A DNA stretch of 64,000 bases. Source: Amycolatopsis balhimycina FH 1894. GTDB lineage: Bacteria > Actinomycetota > Actinomycetes > Mycobacteriales > Pseudonocardiaceae. Below, in pieces: positions 44,668 through 53,400 of this stretch. The DNA lies in the NCBI RefSeq assembly GCF_000384295.1, contig NZ_KB913037.1, positions 7,193,533 through 7,257,532 on the forward strand. The letters are read 5' to 3'. Within the stretch, counting starts at the first letter, position 1. Each line of letters starts with the position of its first letter. Made by a program: the position numbers and the translations under genes. Below the pieces are notes generated by a model. The model had not been told where the DNA came from. It was given only the letters and a program-made list of their open reading frames with translations, and did not search any database.

Positions 44668-46004
44668 AGACGCTCATCGCCAACGCGGCGATCGCCACGG
44701 TCAGCGGCGAGGAGTACGCGAGCGGGCACGTCGTCATCGAGAACGACCGGATCGCCGAAGTCGGCGAAGGCGTCTACACCGGCGAGTTCGACGAGCGCGT
44801 CGATGCCGAAGGCTGCCTGGTCACGCCCGGCCTGATCAACACCCACCACCATCTCTACCAGTGGGCCACCCGCGGCATGGCCGCCGACCACACGCTTTTC
44901 GAGTGGCTGGTGGCGCTCTACCCGGTCTGGGGCCGTCTCGACGACGGGATCACGCACGCCGCCGGCACCGCCGGGATGGCGCGGCTGGCCCTGACCGGCT
45001 GCACCACGGTCGCCGACCACCACTACGTCTTCCCGCGCGACGGCGGCGACCAGGTCGCGGCGCTGGCCGCGGCTCGCCAGCGGATCGGCGTCCGGCTGCA
45101 CGTAGTGCGCGGGTCGATGGACCGCGGCGAGTCCGACGGCGGCCTGCCGCCGGACAACCTCGTCGAGACGACCGAAGACGCGCTGACCGGCACGGAGGCG
45201 GCGATCGATCGCTTCCACGACGATTCGCCCGGCGCCCACCTGCAGATCGCCGCGGGACCCTGCTCGCCGTTCTCGGTCACCGAACGGCTGATGTCCGGCG
45301 CGGCCGAGCTGGCGCGGCGTAAAGGCGTCCGCCTGCACACCCACCTCGCGGAGACCGACGACGAAGAGCGGCAGTGCCTCGCCGAAGTCGGCTGCACGCC
45401 CGCCGAGTACGCCGACAAGCTCGGCTGGCTCGCCGACGACGTCTGGCTCGCCCACACCATCCACCTCGCGCCCGAAGCGATCCGCCGGTTCGGCGCCACC
45501 GGCACCGGGTCGGCGCACTGCCCGACGTCCAACGGCCGCATCGGCGCCGGCATCGCCCCGGTCCGCGATCTCCTCGACGCCGGGGTCGCGGTCGGCCTGG
45601 GCGCCGACGGTGCCGCGTCCAACGAGTCCGGTGGCCTGGGCGAGGAGCTGCACCAGGCGTTGCTGCAGGCCCGCCAGCGCGGCGGGCCACGCGGCCTGAC
45701 CACGCGCGAAGCGCTGTGGATGGGCACGATGGGCGGCGCCCGCTGCCTCGGCCGCGTGGACGACCTGGGCTCGCTCGAACCCGGGAAGCTCGCCGACCTC
45801 GCCGTCTGGGACCTGACCGGGCTGAACTACGCGGGCATCACCGACCCGGTCGCGGCGCTGGTCCTCGGCACCACGCCGCCGCTGCGGCGCCTGTTCGTCG
45901 GCGGCAAGGCCGTCGTCGAGGACGGCACGCTGCGCGAAGCCGACGAGTCCACGATCGCCCGCGAGCTGGCCGCCGCGAGCGCCCGGCTGAGGGAGGGCCG
46001 ATGA
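44664..46004 (+). CDS. 8-oxoguanine deaminase-like amidohydrolase
   Basis: Zinc/iron amidohydrolase (446 aa) of the AtzB/TrzN/8-oxoguanine-deaminase branch. Metal and active-site residues are visible: THHHLYQ (near residue 60), HTHLAET, LAHTIHL and GLGADGAASNE. 8-oxoguanine deamination gives urate, which fits its placement inside the xanthine dehydrogenase operon; guanine or another amino-purine is an alternative substrate. ATGA overlap with both neighbours indicates tight co-expression. Confidence 0.85.
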   Translation: MKTLIANAAIATVSGEEYASGHVVIENDRIAEVGEGVYTGEFDERVDAEGCLVTPGLINTHHHLYQWATRGMAADHTLFEWLVALYPVWGRLDDGITHAAGTAGMARLALTGCTTVADHHYVFPRDGGDQVAALAAARQRIGVRLHVVRGSMDRGESDGGLPPDNLVETTEDALTGTEAAIDRFHDDSPGAHLQIAAGPCSPFSVTERLMSGAAELARRKGVRLHTHLAETDDEERQCLAEVGCTPAEYADKLGWLADDVWLAHTIHLAPEAIRRFGATGTGSAHCPTSNGRIGAGIAPVRDLLDAGVAVGLGADGAASNESGGLGEELHQALLQARQRGGPRGLTTREALWMGTMGGARCLGRVDDLGSLEPGKLADLAVWDLTGLNYAGITDPVAALVLGTTPPLRRLFVGGKAVVEDGTLREADESTIARELAAASARLREGR

Positions 46005-48259
46005 CCACTTCCGTCACCACCACGCAGACGGCCGGCGGCGTCGGTGCTTCGCCGCGGCGTCCCGACGCCACGGTGAAGGTCCGCGGCGAGTTCGCCTACT
46101 CCTCGGACCTGTGGCACGAGGACATGGTGTGGGGCGTGACGCTGCGCAGCCCGCACCCGTACGCCCGGATCACCGGCATCGACATCGCGGAAGCTCTTGC
46201 CGTGCCCGGGGTCTACGCGGTGCTGACGCACGAGGACGTCCCCGGCGTCAACCGCTACGGCCTCGAGCACGCCGACCAGCCGGTGCTCGCGGACGACGTC
46301 GTCCGGTACCAGGGGGAGCCGGTGGCGCTGGTCGCCGCCGACCACCCGGAGACCGCGCGTCGCGCGATGAAGCGGATCGTCGTTTCCTACGAAGTGCTTT
46401 CGCCGATTACTGACTCCGAAGCGGCTGTCGCGGGCGAAGGGCCTTCGCTGCACGGAGGCGGCAATGTCGTCCGGCACGTGAAGATCCGCCGCGGCCCGCA
46501 GGACGTCGCCGCCGACGTCGTCGTCTCCGGTGTCTACGAGGTCGGCATGCAGGACCAGGCCTTCCTCGGGCCGGAGTCCGGGCTGGCCGTGCCGGACACC
46601 GAAGGCGGCGTCGACCTGTACGTCGCGACGCAGTGGCTGCACGTCGACCAGCAGCAGATCGTCGCCGCTCTGGGGCTCCCGATCGAGAAGGTGCGGCTGA
46701 CCCTCGGCGGCGTCGGCGGTGCGTTCGGCGGCCGGGAAGACCTGTCGATGCAGGTGCACGCGTGCCTGCTGGCCCTGCACACCGGCAAGCCGGTGAAGAT
46801 GGTCTACAACCGCGAAGAGTCCTTCTACGGCCACGTCCACCGCCACCCCGCGAAGATGTACTACGAGCACGGCGCCACTCAGGACGGCCGTCTCGTCTAC
46901 GTGAAGACGCGGCTGTACCTCGACGGAGGCGCGTACGCGTCTTCAACGGGAGCAGTGGTGGCGAACGCCGCGACCCTGGGCGTCGGACCGTATGCAGTAG
47001 ACAGTATTTCGGTGAACTGCTGGGGAGTGTATACAAACAACCCGCCGTGTGGCGCGATGCGCGGATTCGGCGCGGTGCAGGCGGCATTCGGCTACGAGTC
47101 GCAAATGGACAAGCTGGCGGTCGCCTGTGGACTGGATCCTGTCGACATCCGCGTCCGCAACGCGATGAGCGAGGGCGACCTCATGCCGACCGGCCAGGTC
47201 GTCGACGCGGAAGCGCCGGTCGCCGAGCTGCTGGCCCGCGTGCGGGAGATGCCGATGCCCCCGGAGCGGCCGTTCGACCTGCGGCACATGCCGGGCGGCG
47301 TCTCCAACACGACCCACGGCGAAGGCGTCGTCCGCGGCGTCGGGTACGCCGTCGGGATCAAGAACGTCTGCTTCTCCGAAGGCTTCGACGACTACTCGAC
47401 CGCGCGGGTGCGGCTGCAGCTGGTCGGCGGGGAGGCGGCCGCGACCGTGCACACCGCGGCCTGCGAGGTCGGGCAGGGCCTGGTGACGATCATGCAGCAG
47501 ATCGTGCGCACCGAGCTGGGTGTCGAGCAGGTGACGATCCTGCCGATGGACACCTCGATCGGCAACGGCGGCTCGACGTCGGCGTCGCGCCAGACCTACG
47601 TCACCGGCGGTGCCGTGCAGGCCGCGTGCGCGGCGGTGCGGGCACGGCTGCTGTCGCGGTTCGACCAGCGGGTGCGCGTCCTCGGCGGCAAGCTCGTCGC
47701 GGCCGACGGCCAGGTGCTCGCCGACCTGGTGGACGTCCTGGGCGACGACGTCTACGACGAGGTCGTGGAGTGGCGGCACCGGCCGACGGCCCCGGTGGAT
47801 CCCGAGACGGGGCAAGGGAACGCGCACGTGCAGTACGCGTTCGCCGCGCACCGGGCGGTCGTGGACGTGGACACGGAACTGGGCCTGGTGAAGGTGGTCG
47901 CGCTGGACTGCGCCCAGGACGTCGGCAAGGCGCTGAACCCCCAGGCCGTGCTGGGCCAGATCCAGGGCGGCTCGGCGCAGGGCCTGGGGCTCGCGGTGAT
48001 GGAGGAGATCCAGACCTCCGGCGGGAAGATCCGGAACCCCTCCTTCACCGACTACCTGATCCCGACGGTCCTCGACATGCCGCCGATGACCATCGACGTC
48101 CTCGAACGCCCCGATCCGCACGCGCCGTACGGCCTGCGCGGGGTCGGCGAGCCGCCGACGATCTCGTCGACCCCGGCGATCGTGGCGGCGATCCGCGCCG
48201 CGACCGGGCTCGCGCTCACCCGCGTCCCGGTCCGGCCGGAGCACCTCACGGGCACCTGA
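46001..48259 (+). CDS. Xanthine dehydrogenase molybdopterin-binding subunit
   Basis: Catalytic subunit (752 aa) with the molybdopterin cytosine dinucleotide site. Key motifs are GGVGGAFGGRED (near residue 245), RGFGAVQAAFGYE with the Mo-site Arg, GQGLVTIMQQ, and the C-terminal GVGEPP with the catalytic Glu. Expected to form a heterotrimer with the two small subunits encoded upstream. ATG overlaps the deaminase stop. It converges with the alpha-galactosidase gene with a single base between stops. No XdhC-type maturation factor is in the window. Confidence 0.95.
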   Translation: MTTSVTTTQTAGGVGASPRRPDATVKVRGEFAYSSDLWHEDMVWGVTLRSPHPYARITGIDIAEALAVPGVYAVLTHEDVPGVNRYGLEHADQPVLADDVVRYQGEPVALVAADHPETARRAMKRIVVSYEVLSPITDSEAAVAGEGPSLHGGGNVVRHVKIRRGPQDVAADVVVSGVYEVGMQDQAFLGPESGLAVPDTEGGVDLYVATQWLHVDQQQIVAALGLPIEKVRLTLGGVGGAFGGREDLSMQVHACLLALHTGKPVKMVYNREESFYGHVHRHPAKMYYEHGATQDGRLVYVKTRLYLDGGAYASSTGAVVANAATLGVGPYAVDSISVNCWGVYTNNPPCGAMRGFGAVQAAFGYESQMDKLAVACGLDPVDIRVRNAMSEGDLMPTGQVVDAEAPVAELLARVREMPMPPERPFDLRHMPGGVSNTTHGEGVVRGVGYAVGIKNVCFSEGFDDYSTARVRLQLVGGEAAATVHTAACEVGQGLVTIMQQIVRTELGVEQVTILPMDTSIGNGGSTSASRQTYVTGGAVQAACAAVRARLLSRFDQRVRVLGGKLVAADGQVLADLVDVLGDDVYDEVVEWRHRPTAPVDPETGQGNAHVQYAFAAHRAVVDVDTELGLVKVVALDCAQDVGKALNPQAVLGQIQGGSAQGLGLAVMEEIQTSGGKIRNPSFTDYLIPTVLDMPPMTIDVLERPDPHAPYGLRGVGEPPTISSTPAIVAAIRAATGLALTRVPVRPEHLTGT

Positions 48260-48260
48260 A

Positions 48261-49841
48261 TCAGCCCTTGAGCTGCCAGTTCTGGTTGGCGTCGTCGTTG
48301 CAGCCCCACAGTTCGAGCTGGACGCCGTTGACGTTGCCGGCGGGCTTGTCGCCGCCGGTGACGTCGACGCACAGGCCGGACTGGGTGCCGGTGATGGAGC
48401 CGTCGGGGTTGAGCTTGAACTGCTGGTTCGCGCCGCCGTGGCACGTCCAGGCGATGAGCTTCGTCCCGGCCGCGGTGCCGCCCTCGCTGGCGTCGAGGCA
48501 GAGGCCATCCGCCGTCAGCTCACCGGCGCCGGTGAACGTCCACGACTGGTTCGCGCCGCCGTCGCAGTCCCAGATGTCGACCTTGGCGCCGGCTGTCGGC
48601 GAGCCGCCGTTGACGTCGATGCAGCGCGAGGAGGACGCGCCCTGAACCGGGTGCGCGGTGCCGATGCTGCTGCCCGACCCGGGCGTGACGCGGTAGATCA
48701 CGGTGCTGTGCGACGGGACGTCCGCGCTGATCGTGCCGGTGCTGGTGGTGAGTTCCTTCGACCACAGGTTGGTCAGCCGGTAGCTCGACGCGGCGGGCAG
48801 CCCGGCCGCGGCGGCCGTCGTCGAGACGGTCTTCGTGGTGCCGTTCTCGTTGAACAGCACCACGGCGACATCCCCGTTCTGCAGCGGCTTCGCCAGGACG
48901 TCCAGACCGCCGCCGGTGGCGATGCGCCGGGCCTGCTTGCCGAGCGGGTCCTGGTCGACGGCGATGACGTCTCCGTTGAGGTAGGTCGAGAAGGTGGCGA
49001 CGCTGGCAGAGCGGAGGTCGGCGCCCGCGATGAGCGGCGCGGCCATCGCGGCCCAGAGCGTGAAGTGGGCGCGGTCCTCCTGGAAGTCCATGCCGTCGCC
49101 GACTTCGAGCATGTCGGGGTCGTTCCAGGCACCGGGCTTGGCGGCGGACGCGAGCCCGGCGTTCTGGTGGTAGATCGAGTCGATGCTGCCCCAGTTGTTG
49201 GTGATGTCGCCGGTGGTGCGCCACAGGTTGCCGACGTCCGGCGCCCAGGTCGACGGCGAGAAGTTCCCCCACTCGCAGATGCTGTAGGCGATCGGGCGGC
49301 TGGTGGCCTTCAGCGCGTCGCGCATCGCGGAGTAGCGGCGGATGTAGTCCTGCTGGGTCTCGTTGGCCGGGCTGCCGCAGTTGTCGTACTTGAGGTAGTC
49401 GACGCCCCAGCTCGCGAAGATGTCGGCGTCGGCCTGTTCGTGGCCGAGGCTGCCCGGGTAGTGCTGGCAGGTTTCGGTGCCCGCGCTTTCGTAGATGCCG
49501 AACTTCATGCCCCGCGCGTGGATGTAGTCGCCGAGGGCCTGCAGGCCGCTGGGGAACTTCGCGGGATCGGCGACGAGGTTGCCGTTGCTGTCACGGGACT
49601 TGGTCATCCAGCAGTCGTCGAGGTTGACGTAGGTGTAGCCGCGGTCGCGCATCCCGGAGCTGACCATGAGGTCGGTGGTCTGCTTGACGAGCGTCTCGTT
49701 GATGTCGCACTCGAAGGTGTTCCAGGTGTTCCAGCCCATCGGCGGTGTCCGGGCGAGGCCGTTCTCGAGGGCTTCGGCAGGTGGGCTGAAGATTCCTACG
49801 GTGGCTATGGCGGCTGCTGCGGTGGCGAGGACTCGGCGCAT
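48261..49841 (-). CDS. Secreted GH27 alpha-galactosidase with ricin-type lectin domain
   Basis: Exported glycoside hydrolase (526 aa) that removes terminal alpha-galactose. A signal peptide (RRVLATAAAAIATVGIFSPPAEA) precedes the GH27 barrel starting RTPPMGWNTWNTFECD. The nucleophile Asp is in YLKYDNC and the acid/base Asp in PGAWNDPDML. A beta-sandwich follows, then a C-terminal ricin B-like carbohydrate-binding domain (about residues 400-526) with QSW, QQF and QNW repeats. ATG at 49841 has GGAG upstream; a longer frame to 49928 lacks support. No export or sugar-uptake partner is adjacent. Confidence 0.94.
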   Translation of the reverse strand: MRRVLATAAAAIATVGIFSPPAEALENGLARTPPMGWNTWNTFECDINETLVKQTTDLMVSSGMRDRGYTYVNLDDCWMTKSRDSNGNLVADPAKFPSGLQALGDYIHARGMKFGIYESAGTETCQHYPGSLGHEQADADIFASWGVDYLKYDNCGSPANETQQDYIRRYSAMRDALKATSRPIAYSICEWGNFSPSTWAPDVGNLWRTTGDITNNWGSIDSIYHQNAGLASAAKPGAWNDPDMLEVGDGMDFQEDRAHFTLWAAMAAPLIAGADLRSASVATFSTYLNGDVIAVDQDPLGKQARRIATGGGLDVLAKPLQNGDVAVVLFNENGTTKTVSTTAAAAGLPAASSYRLTNLWSKELTTSTGTISADVPSHSTVIYRVTPGSGSSIGTAHPVQGASSSRCIDVNGGSPTAGAKVDIWDCDGGANQSWTFTGAGELTADGLCLDASEGGTAAGTKLIAWTCHGGANQQFKLNPDGSITGTQSGLCVDVTGGDKPAGNVNGVQLELWGCNDDANQNWQLKG

Positions 49842-49961
49842 GGCGGCTCCAACCGGACGGCGGTGTGAGGCAGGAGGACTAGACCACTTCTCGCTGCGCA
49901 GCATCCGTGTCGGTTGCTGCGCGGTCAAGCGCCATCTTGGGGATTTGTGTTGGATTCCCGA

Positions 49962-50546
49962 CTAAAGTTGTGCGTTCTCGTTGAGAAGCCGACGCGCGAC
50001 GTCAACGGTCGCAGCGCCCGCGACGGCCATCGCTTCGGTGTCCCGCAGCGAGCGGCAGAGCACGAAGGCGCCTTCGAGGTTGTTGACGGCGGTGATGGTG
50101 AGCGTCCGGGCGGCCGCCGTTTCGAGGCCGAAGCGCGCGAACTTCTCGGTCCCGGCGTCGATCCACGCGGTGAAGACGTCGGCGGTGGCTTTCCGGAGAG
50201 GTTCGTTGGTGGCGGCGACCTCGAGAGCAACGGTCGCGATCGGGCAGCCCTCGACGTAGCCGGTGGCTTCGAGGGTGGCGATCCCGGCGGCGAAGAAGGC
50301 TTCGATGCCGCTGATGACGTCTTCGGCGGGCGCGATGAAGAGGTCGAACAGCGCGATGTAGGCGAGCCCGGAGGTGCGGATGACCTCCTCGCCGAGCTGT
50401 TCCTTGCCACCGGGGAAGAAGTGGTACAGCGACCCGAAGGGTGCGTTGGCCTCGCTCACGATCTGCTTCAGCCCGGTACCGGCGTAGCCGTTGCGCCGGA
50501 ACAACTCGGCGCCGGCGGCCATGATGCGTTCCTTGGTCCCTGCCAC
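49962..50546 (-). CDS. TetR family regulator (LmrA/YxaF-like)
   Basis: 194 aa repressor. The HTH spans about residues 24-48 (GTGLKQIVSEANAPFGSLYHFF), and PGGKEQLGEEVI is the pattern of the LmrA/YxaF subgroup, which often controls multidrug or flavin-dependent genes. GTG start. Upstream, TAGAGCGATCTA at 50558-50569 is a weak self-operator candidate. No obvious target gene is adjacent: the alpha-galactosidase lies downstream on the same strand after 120 bp. Confidence 0.9.
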   Translation of the reverse strand: MAGTKERIMAAGAELFRRNGYAGTGLKQIVSEANAPFGSLYHFFPGGKEQLGEEVIRTSGLAYIALFDLFIAPAEDVISGIEAFFAAGIATLEATGYVEGCPIATVALEVAATNEPLRKATADVFTAWIDAGTEKFARFGLETAAARTLTITAVNNLEGAFVLCRSLRDTEAMAVAGAATVDVARRLLNENAQL

Positions 50547-50580
50547 GCGTCCGATGATAGAGCGATCTACCTAGCTCGAT

Positions 50581-50620
50581 CCGGGTTGTCCACAGCCTCG
50601 CCGCGATGTGGACAACCCGG
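50581..50620. other. Inverted pair of DnaA boxes in a perfect hairpin
   Basis: The 14-bp arms CCGGGTTGTCCACA and TGTGGACAACCCGG are perfectly complementary, with a 12-nt loop. Each arm contains TTGTCCACA (50586-50594 forward, 50607-50615 reverse), the actinobacterial DnaA-box consensus. It could titrate DnaA, regulate locally, or be a structural repeat that matches by chance. Confidence 0.5.
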
Positions 50621-50779
50621 CCCCGCAATGGCCTTTTCCGGCTTCTCGTCGGGAGGCCCCGATAGACTGGACTTGGGCACGCCCCCCAGGGAGGGCGGGG
50701 GAAGTTTCCGGGACGGGTGGCGCGTGGGGCAGGGCCCAGGCTCATCGTCGGCGTGCGTGGCTGCCGCTGCTGCCGCGGT

Positions 50780-50832
50780 GTCTTGAATGACTCATTCAGG
50801 ACCTCCGAAGACCTGAATGAGTCATTCAAGAC
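50780..50832. repeat. Perfect 21-bp stem hairpin (GAATGACTCATTC family)
   Basis: Arms at 50780-50800 and 50812-50832 are perfectly complementary around an 11-nt loop. Each arm itself contains TGAATGACTCATTCA or its complement, a near-palindrome, so the element can also fold as two smaller hairpins. Confidence 0.7.
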
Positions 50833-50966
50833 CTCTTGCGAGCCGCGAGCCGGGCGCGACTTTGCCGGAACCCTGCCCGGGAGGGTGGGGCTGCTTCGGC
50901 TTGGCCCCTACGTCGAGGCCGGGGTGTGCTCCACGGTCGAAACGTGGCCGCGGGCTGCCCACTGGG

Positions 50967-51019
50967 GTCGCGAATGCCTCATTCGGGGCGTGTGAGGTCC
51001 CCAATGACTCATTCGCGAC
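50967..51019. repeat. Degenerate hairpin of the same GAATGACTCATTC family
   Basis: Outer arms GTCGCGAATG and CTCATTCGCGAC with inner CGGGG/CCCC form an imperfect stem. The core ATGACTCATTCG relates it to the repeat at 50780-50832. Confidence 0.55.
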
Positions 51020-51093
51020 CTTCGGAACCACGGTCCCGGTCCCGCCCGGCTGTCGGCGGTGAAGCGGCCGAGTCAGCGGCTCGCCAGACCACT

Positions 51094-51138
51094 TGAACGA
51101 CCCTTTCACCTCGTCGGACGAGGTGAAAGGGTCGTTCA
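51094..51138. repeat. Perfect 22-bp inverted repeat downstream of uricase
   Basis: Arms 51094-51115 and 51117-51138 (core GACCCTTTCACCTCG / CGAGGTGAAAGGGTC) are perfectly complementary with one base between, so the tip must open when folded. About 80 bp after the uricase stop; a likely terminator or mRNA 3' end stabiliser. Confidence 0.65.
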
Positions 51139-51220
51139 TGACATCGCCGCGGCGGCCGCCACGCATTCCGGCGCAGGGCCACTGCCCGGGCGGGTCGGGC
51201 TGCTGGGAGGAGCGGTCCGG

Positions 51221-52102
51221 CTAGTGGAGATCCCAGGCCGGCCCGGCGTCCTCGGCGTCGTCGCGCAGGACCGTTCCCTCGATCAACCCGTACGGCCGGT
51301 CCGCCGCGTAGAACACCTCGTTCTCGTTCTTCAGCCCGAACGGGCTCAGGTCCACCAGAAAGTGGTGCTTGTTCGGCAGCGAAAGCCGCACCTCCGCGAC
51401 CTCGGGCCGTGCCTCCAGCACCGACGAGCCCATCGCGTACAGCGTCTGCTGCAGCGAAAGGCTGTGCTTCGTCGCGAACGTCTCCAGCATCAACCGCCTG
51501 ATTTCGCGGTGTGAAGAAGCCCAGTCGATGTCCTCGCCCTGGTAGCGCCAGCGGGCCGTGACGGCCGTTGCCAGGATGCGGTCGGCGGTCTCCGCCAGCG
51601 TCGTGTACTCGTCGCGGGGGAACCCGTGGAACTCCGAGCCGGTCGACTTGAGCAGGGTCAGGCCGTCCACCCCGGACACGATCCAGGCGCGGCCGTCCCG
51701 GATCGTCACCGCTGTCGTGCGCCGCTCGTCGCCCGCGCGGCTGAACGCGTGGTCGTGCGGCTCGCCGTCGACCGGGATCCGGTTCCAGCCGTGCTCGTCG
51801 ATCTTGACGCGGGCGCCGGTGATGTTCTCCTGGGTGCCGACGAAGTGGCGGGCCAGGCGCAGGCCGAAGTCCTCGATCTCGCCGACGGGCGCCTCCTTCG
51901 CGAAGGCGTACACGGTGTTCTTCTGCGTGTCCGTCGCCAGCACGCCGGCGTTGTCGCCGGTCAGATGCGTCGCGGCCAGCTCGCCGCGCAGTGACGTCGA
52001 CACGGTCAGGTCCTTCAGGTGGTGCACCGGGCCGTCGCGGCGCACCGTCACCAGGCGGACCTCCGCCTTGCCGTACTGGTTGGGGCCCAGGGTGATGCCC
52101 AC
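51221..52102 (-). CDS. pucL: Uricase (urate oxidase)
   Basis: Cofactor-free oxidase (293 aa) converting urate to 5-hydroxyisourate. Conserved stretches are LGPNQYGKAEVRL at the N-terminus, LATDTQKNTVYAFAKE with catalytic Thr and Lys, LARHFVGTQENITGA, and LPNKHHFLVDLSPFGLKNENEVF at the C-terminus. Length is typical. The GTG start lies 2 bp after the HIU-hydrolase stop, with GGGAG upstream. It is the last gene of the four-gene minus-strand group for urate breakdown. Confidence 0.97.
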   Translation of the reverse strand: MGITLGPNQYGKAEVRLVTVRRDGPVHHLKDLTVSTSLRGELAATHLTGDNAGVLATDTQKNTVYAFAKEAPVGEIEDFGLRLARHFVGTQENITGARVKIDEHGWNRIPVDGEPHDHAFSRAGDERRTTAVTIRDGRAWIVSGVDGLTLLKSTGSEFHGFPRDEYTTLAETADRILATAVTARWRYQGEDIDWASSHREIRRLMLETFATKHSLSLQQTLYAMGSSVLEARPEVAEVRLSLPNKHHFLVDLSPFGLKNENEVFYAADRPYGLIEGTVLRDDAEDAGPAWDLH

Positions 52103-52104
52103 GG

Positions 52105-52422
52105 TCAGCTCCCTCGGTAGGTCGAATAGGCGAACGGGCTGAGCAGGAGCGGCACGTGGTGGTGCGCGGTCCCGTCGGTGATCCGGAAGGCGAGCGCGAC
52201 CTCCGGGAAGAACGCGTCCGGGCCCAGGTACGCGCCGGTCGCGAAGACCAGCCGGTACAGGCCGGGTGCCAGGGTTTCGGGGCCGAGGTCGCGGACGCGG
52301 CCGTCGTCGTCGGTGCGGCCCTCGGCGATCGGCTTCCCCTCGGCGGTCTCGAAGCGGACGGCGATTCCGGCCGCGGGGCGCCCGGCAGCCGTGTCGAGGA
52401 CGTGGGTGGTCACGAGGCTCAC
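52105..52422 (-). CDS. pucM: 5-hydroxyisourate hydrolase
   Basis: Transthyretin-like enzyme (105 aa) hydrolysing 5-hydroxyisourate to OHCU. It has all family landmarks: TTHVLDTAAGRPA with catalytic His, EGRTDDDGRV with Arg, HHHVPLLLSPFAYSTYRGS at the C-terminus. The GTG start overlaps the OHCU decarboxylase stop (GTGA). Acts between uricase and OHCU decarboxylase. Confidence 0.97.
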   Translation of the reverse strand: MSLVTTHVLDTAAGRPAAGIAVRFETAEGKPIAEGRTDDDGRVRDLGPETLAPGLYRLVFATGAYLGPDAFFPEVALAFRITDGTAHHHVPLLLSPFAYSTYRGS

Positions 52423-52868
52423 GCGGTCACCGCTTTCGCGAGTCGGAGTTCGGCGATCTTCAGCAGCTCGCGGCCCGCGACGGCCAGCTCGGTCGCGGGG
52501 TCGTTGGCCAGCCGCTCACGCAGGATCTTCAGCAGCTCCTCGCCGCTGCGGCCGCTCGCGCAGACCAGGTACACGTGGCCGAACTTGGCTTCGTACTCGG
52601 CGTTCGCCACGGCGAACACGTCCGCATTGTCCACACCGGACTGTTCGGAGCGCGCCCAGCCGCTCGCCGGTTTCTCGCCGATCCGCGGGTGTGCGGCCAT
52701 CGCCTGCCGGATCTCGTCGCTGGTCAACGGCAGGTCCGCGGCGGCCTTCAGCGCGTCGAGATCGGCGTACGGGCGCCCGGCCAGCACGGCGTCGACCCAC
52801 CGGGGCACGGCGAGGCATTCCGCCAGCAGTGGCCGGACGTCGGTGGTGTTGAAGTCGGTGAGCAGCAC
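52419..52868 (-). CDS. OHCU decarboxylase
   Basis: 2-oxo-4-hydroxy-4-carboxy-5-ureidoimidazoline decarboxylase (149 aa), giving (S)-allantoin. The catalytic His lies in AAHPRIGEK, and the FNTTDVRPLLAECLAVPRW opening and ANAEYEAKFGHVYLVCASG core are diagnostic. GTG at 52868 is chosen because homology begins there; the GGAGG is unusually far upstream, and longer frames read through non-homologous sequence. Slightly shorter than the usual ~165 aa. Separated by 55 bp from the HTH gene upstream. Confidence 0.94.
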   Translation of the reverse strand: MLLTDFNTTDVRPLLAECLAVPRWVDAVLAGRPYADLDALKAAADLPLTSDEIRQAMAAHPRIGEKPASGWARSEQSGVDNADVFAVANAEYEAKFGHVYLVCASGRSGEELLKILRERLANDPATELAVAGRELLKIAELRLAKAVTA

Positions 52869-52923
52869 GGGCTGACCGTACGTCGACCTCCGAGTTCCGT
52901 CAACATTTTGTTGAAACGCCTGG

Positions 52924-53400
52924 TCAGTCGGCTTCCCGGTTGAGGTAGTTGTAGACGGTGAACCGCGTGACCCCCAGCGCGTCGGCCACCGACGACACCG
53001 ATTTCCGCAGGCCGAAGGCGCCGCGTTCACGCAGTAGCCGCACCGCCCGCTGCTTGCCCGCGCGGTCGAGTTCGCCCAGCTTGGCGCCCAGTTCCCGCTC
53101 GACGTCGGCGATGAGCCGGGCCAGCGCGTCGTTCAGTTCGACGACGGGCGCGCTCCCCGGCTCGTCGGCCCGGCGCAGCTGCAGTGTGACCCGCGTGGCG
53201 CCACCTTCCAGGGCGGCCTTCGCGATCGCCGGCAGGGCGTCGAGCAGTTCCTTCGCTTCGCCGCGAGCCAGCGTCCCCAGTGGCCCGAAATCGGTGTCCA
53301 GCCCGGCTTCCGTGGCGGCGTCGCGGGCGGCGACGGCGTGCTCGGGCGGCGAACCCTCCCCGTGGAACGGTTCGCTGGTGAACTCCGCCTCAAGCCGCAC
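52924..53400 (-). CDS. Thiamine-binding-like (DUF77) domain fused to a DauR-type HTH
   Basis: 158 aa protein with two parts. Residues ~1-80 resemble the MTH1187/YkoF (DUF77, thiamine-binding) fold: EFTSEPFH, then GLDTDFGPLGTLARGE and ATRVTLQLRR. Residues ~110-158 form an HTH of the YheO/DauR type (RGAFGLRKSVSSVADALGV then TRFTVYNYLNRE). It is probably a small ligand-responsive transcription factor. It heads the urate operon and is divergent from allantoinase across 128 bp, so it is a likely regulator of both. GTG start without a clear ribosome site, possibly leaderless. Confidence 0.78.
   Translation of the reverse strand: MRLEAEFTSEPFHGEGSPPEHAVAARDAATEAGLDTDFGPLGTLARGEAKELLDALPAIAKAALEGGATRVTLQLRRADEPGSAPVVELNDALARLIADVERELGAKLGELDRAGKQRAVRLLRERGAFGLRKSVSSVADALGVTRFTVYNYLNREAD

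Larger units (their letters stand above)
50547..51220. other. 674-bp intergenic region rich in inverted repeats
   Basis: No convincing gene; the short open frames here have biased, repeat-derived content. It holds, in order, an inverted pair of DnaA boxes (50581-50620) and three hairpin repeats (50780-50832, 50967-51019, 51094-51138). Uricase ends at its right edge and tetR starts at its left edge, both on the minus strand. Confidence 0.7.

Noticed and set aside
50717..51062. Short plus-strand open frames in the uricase-tetR gap
   Set aside because: They translate the hairpin repeats, overlap each other and have no ribosome site.
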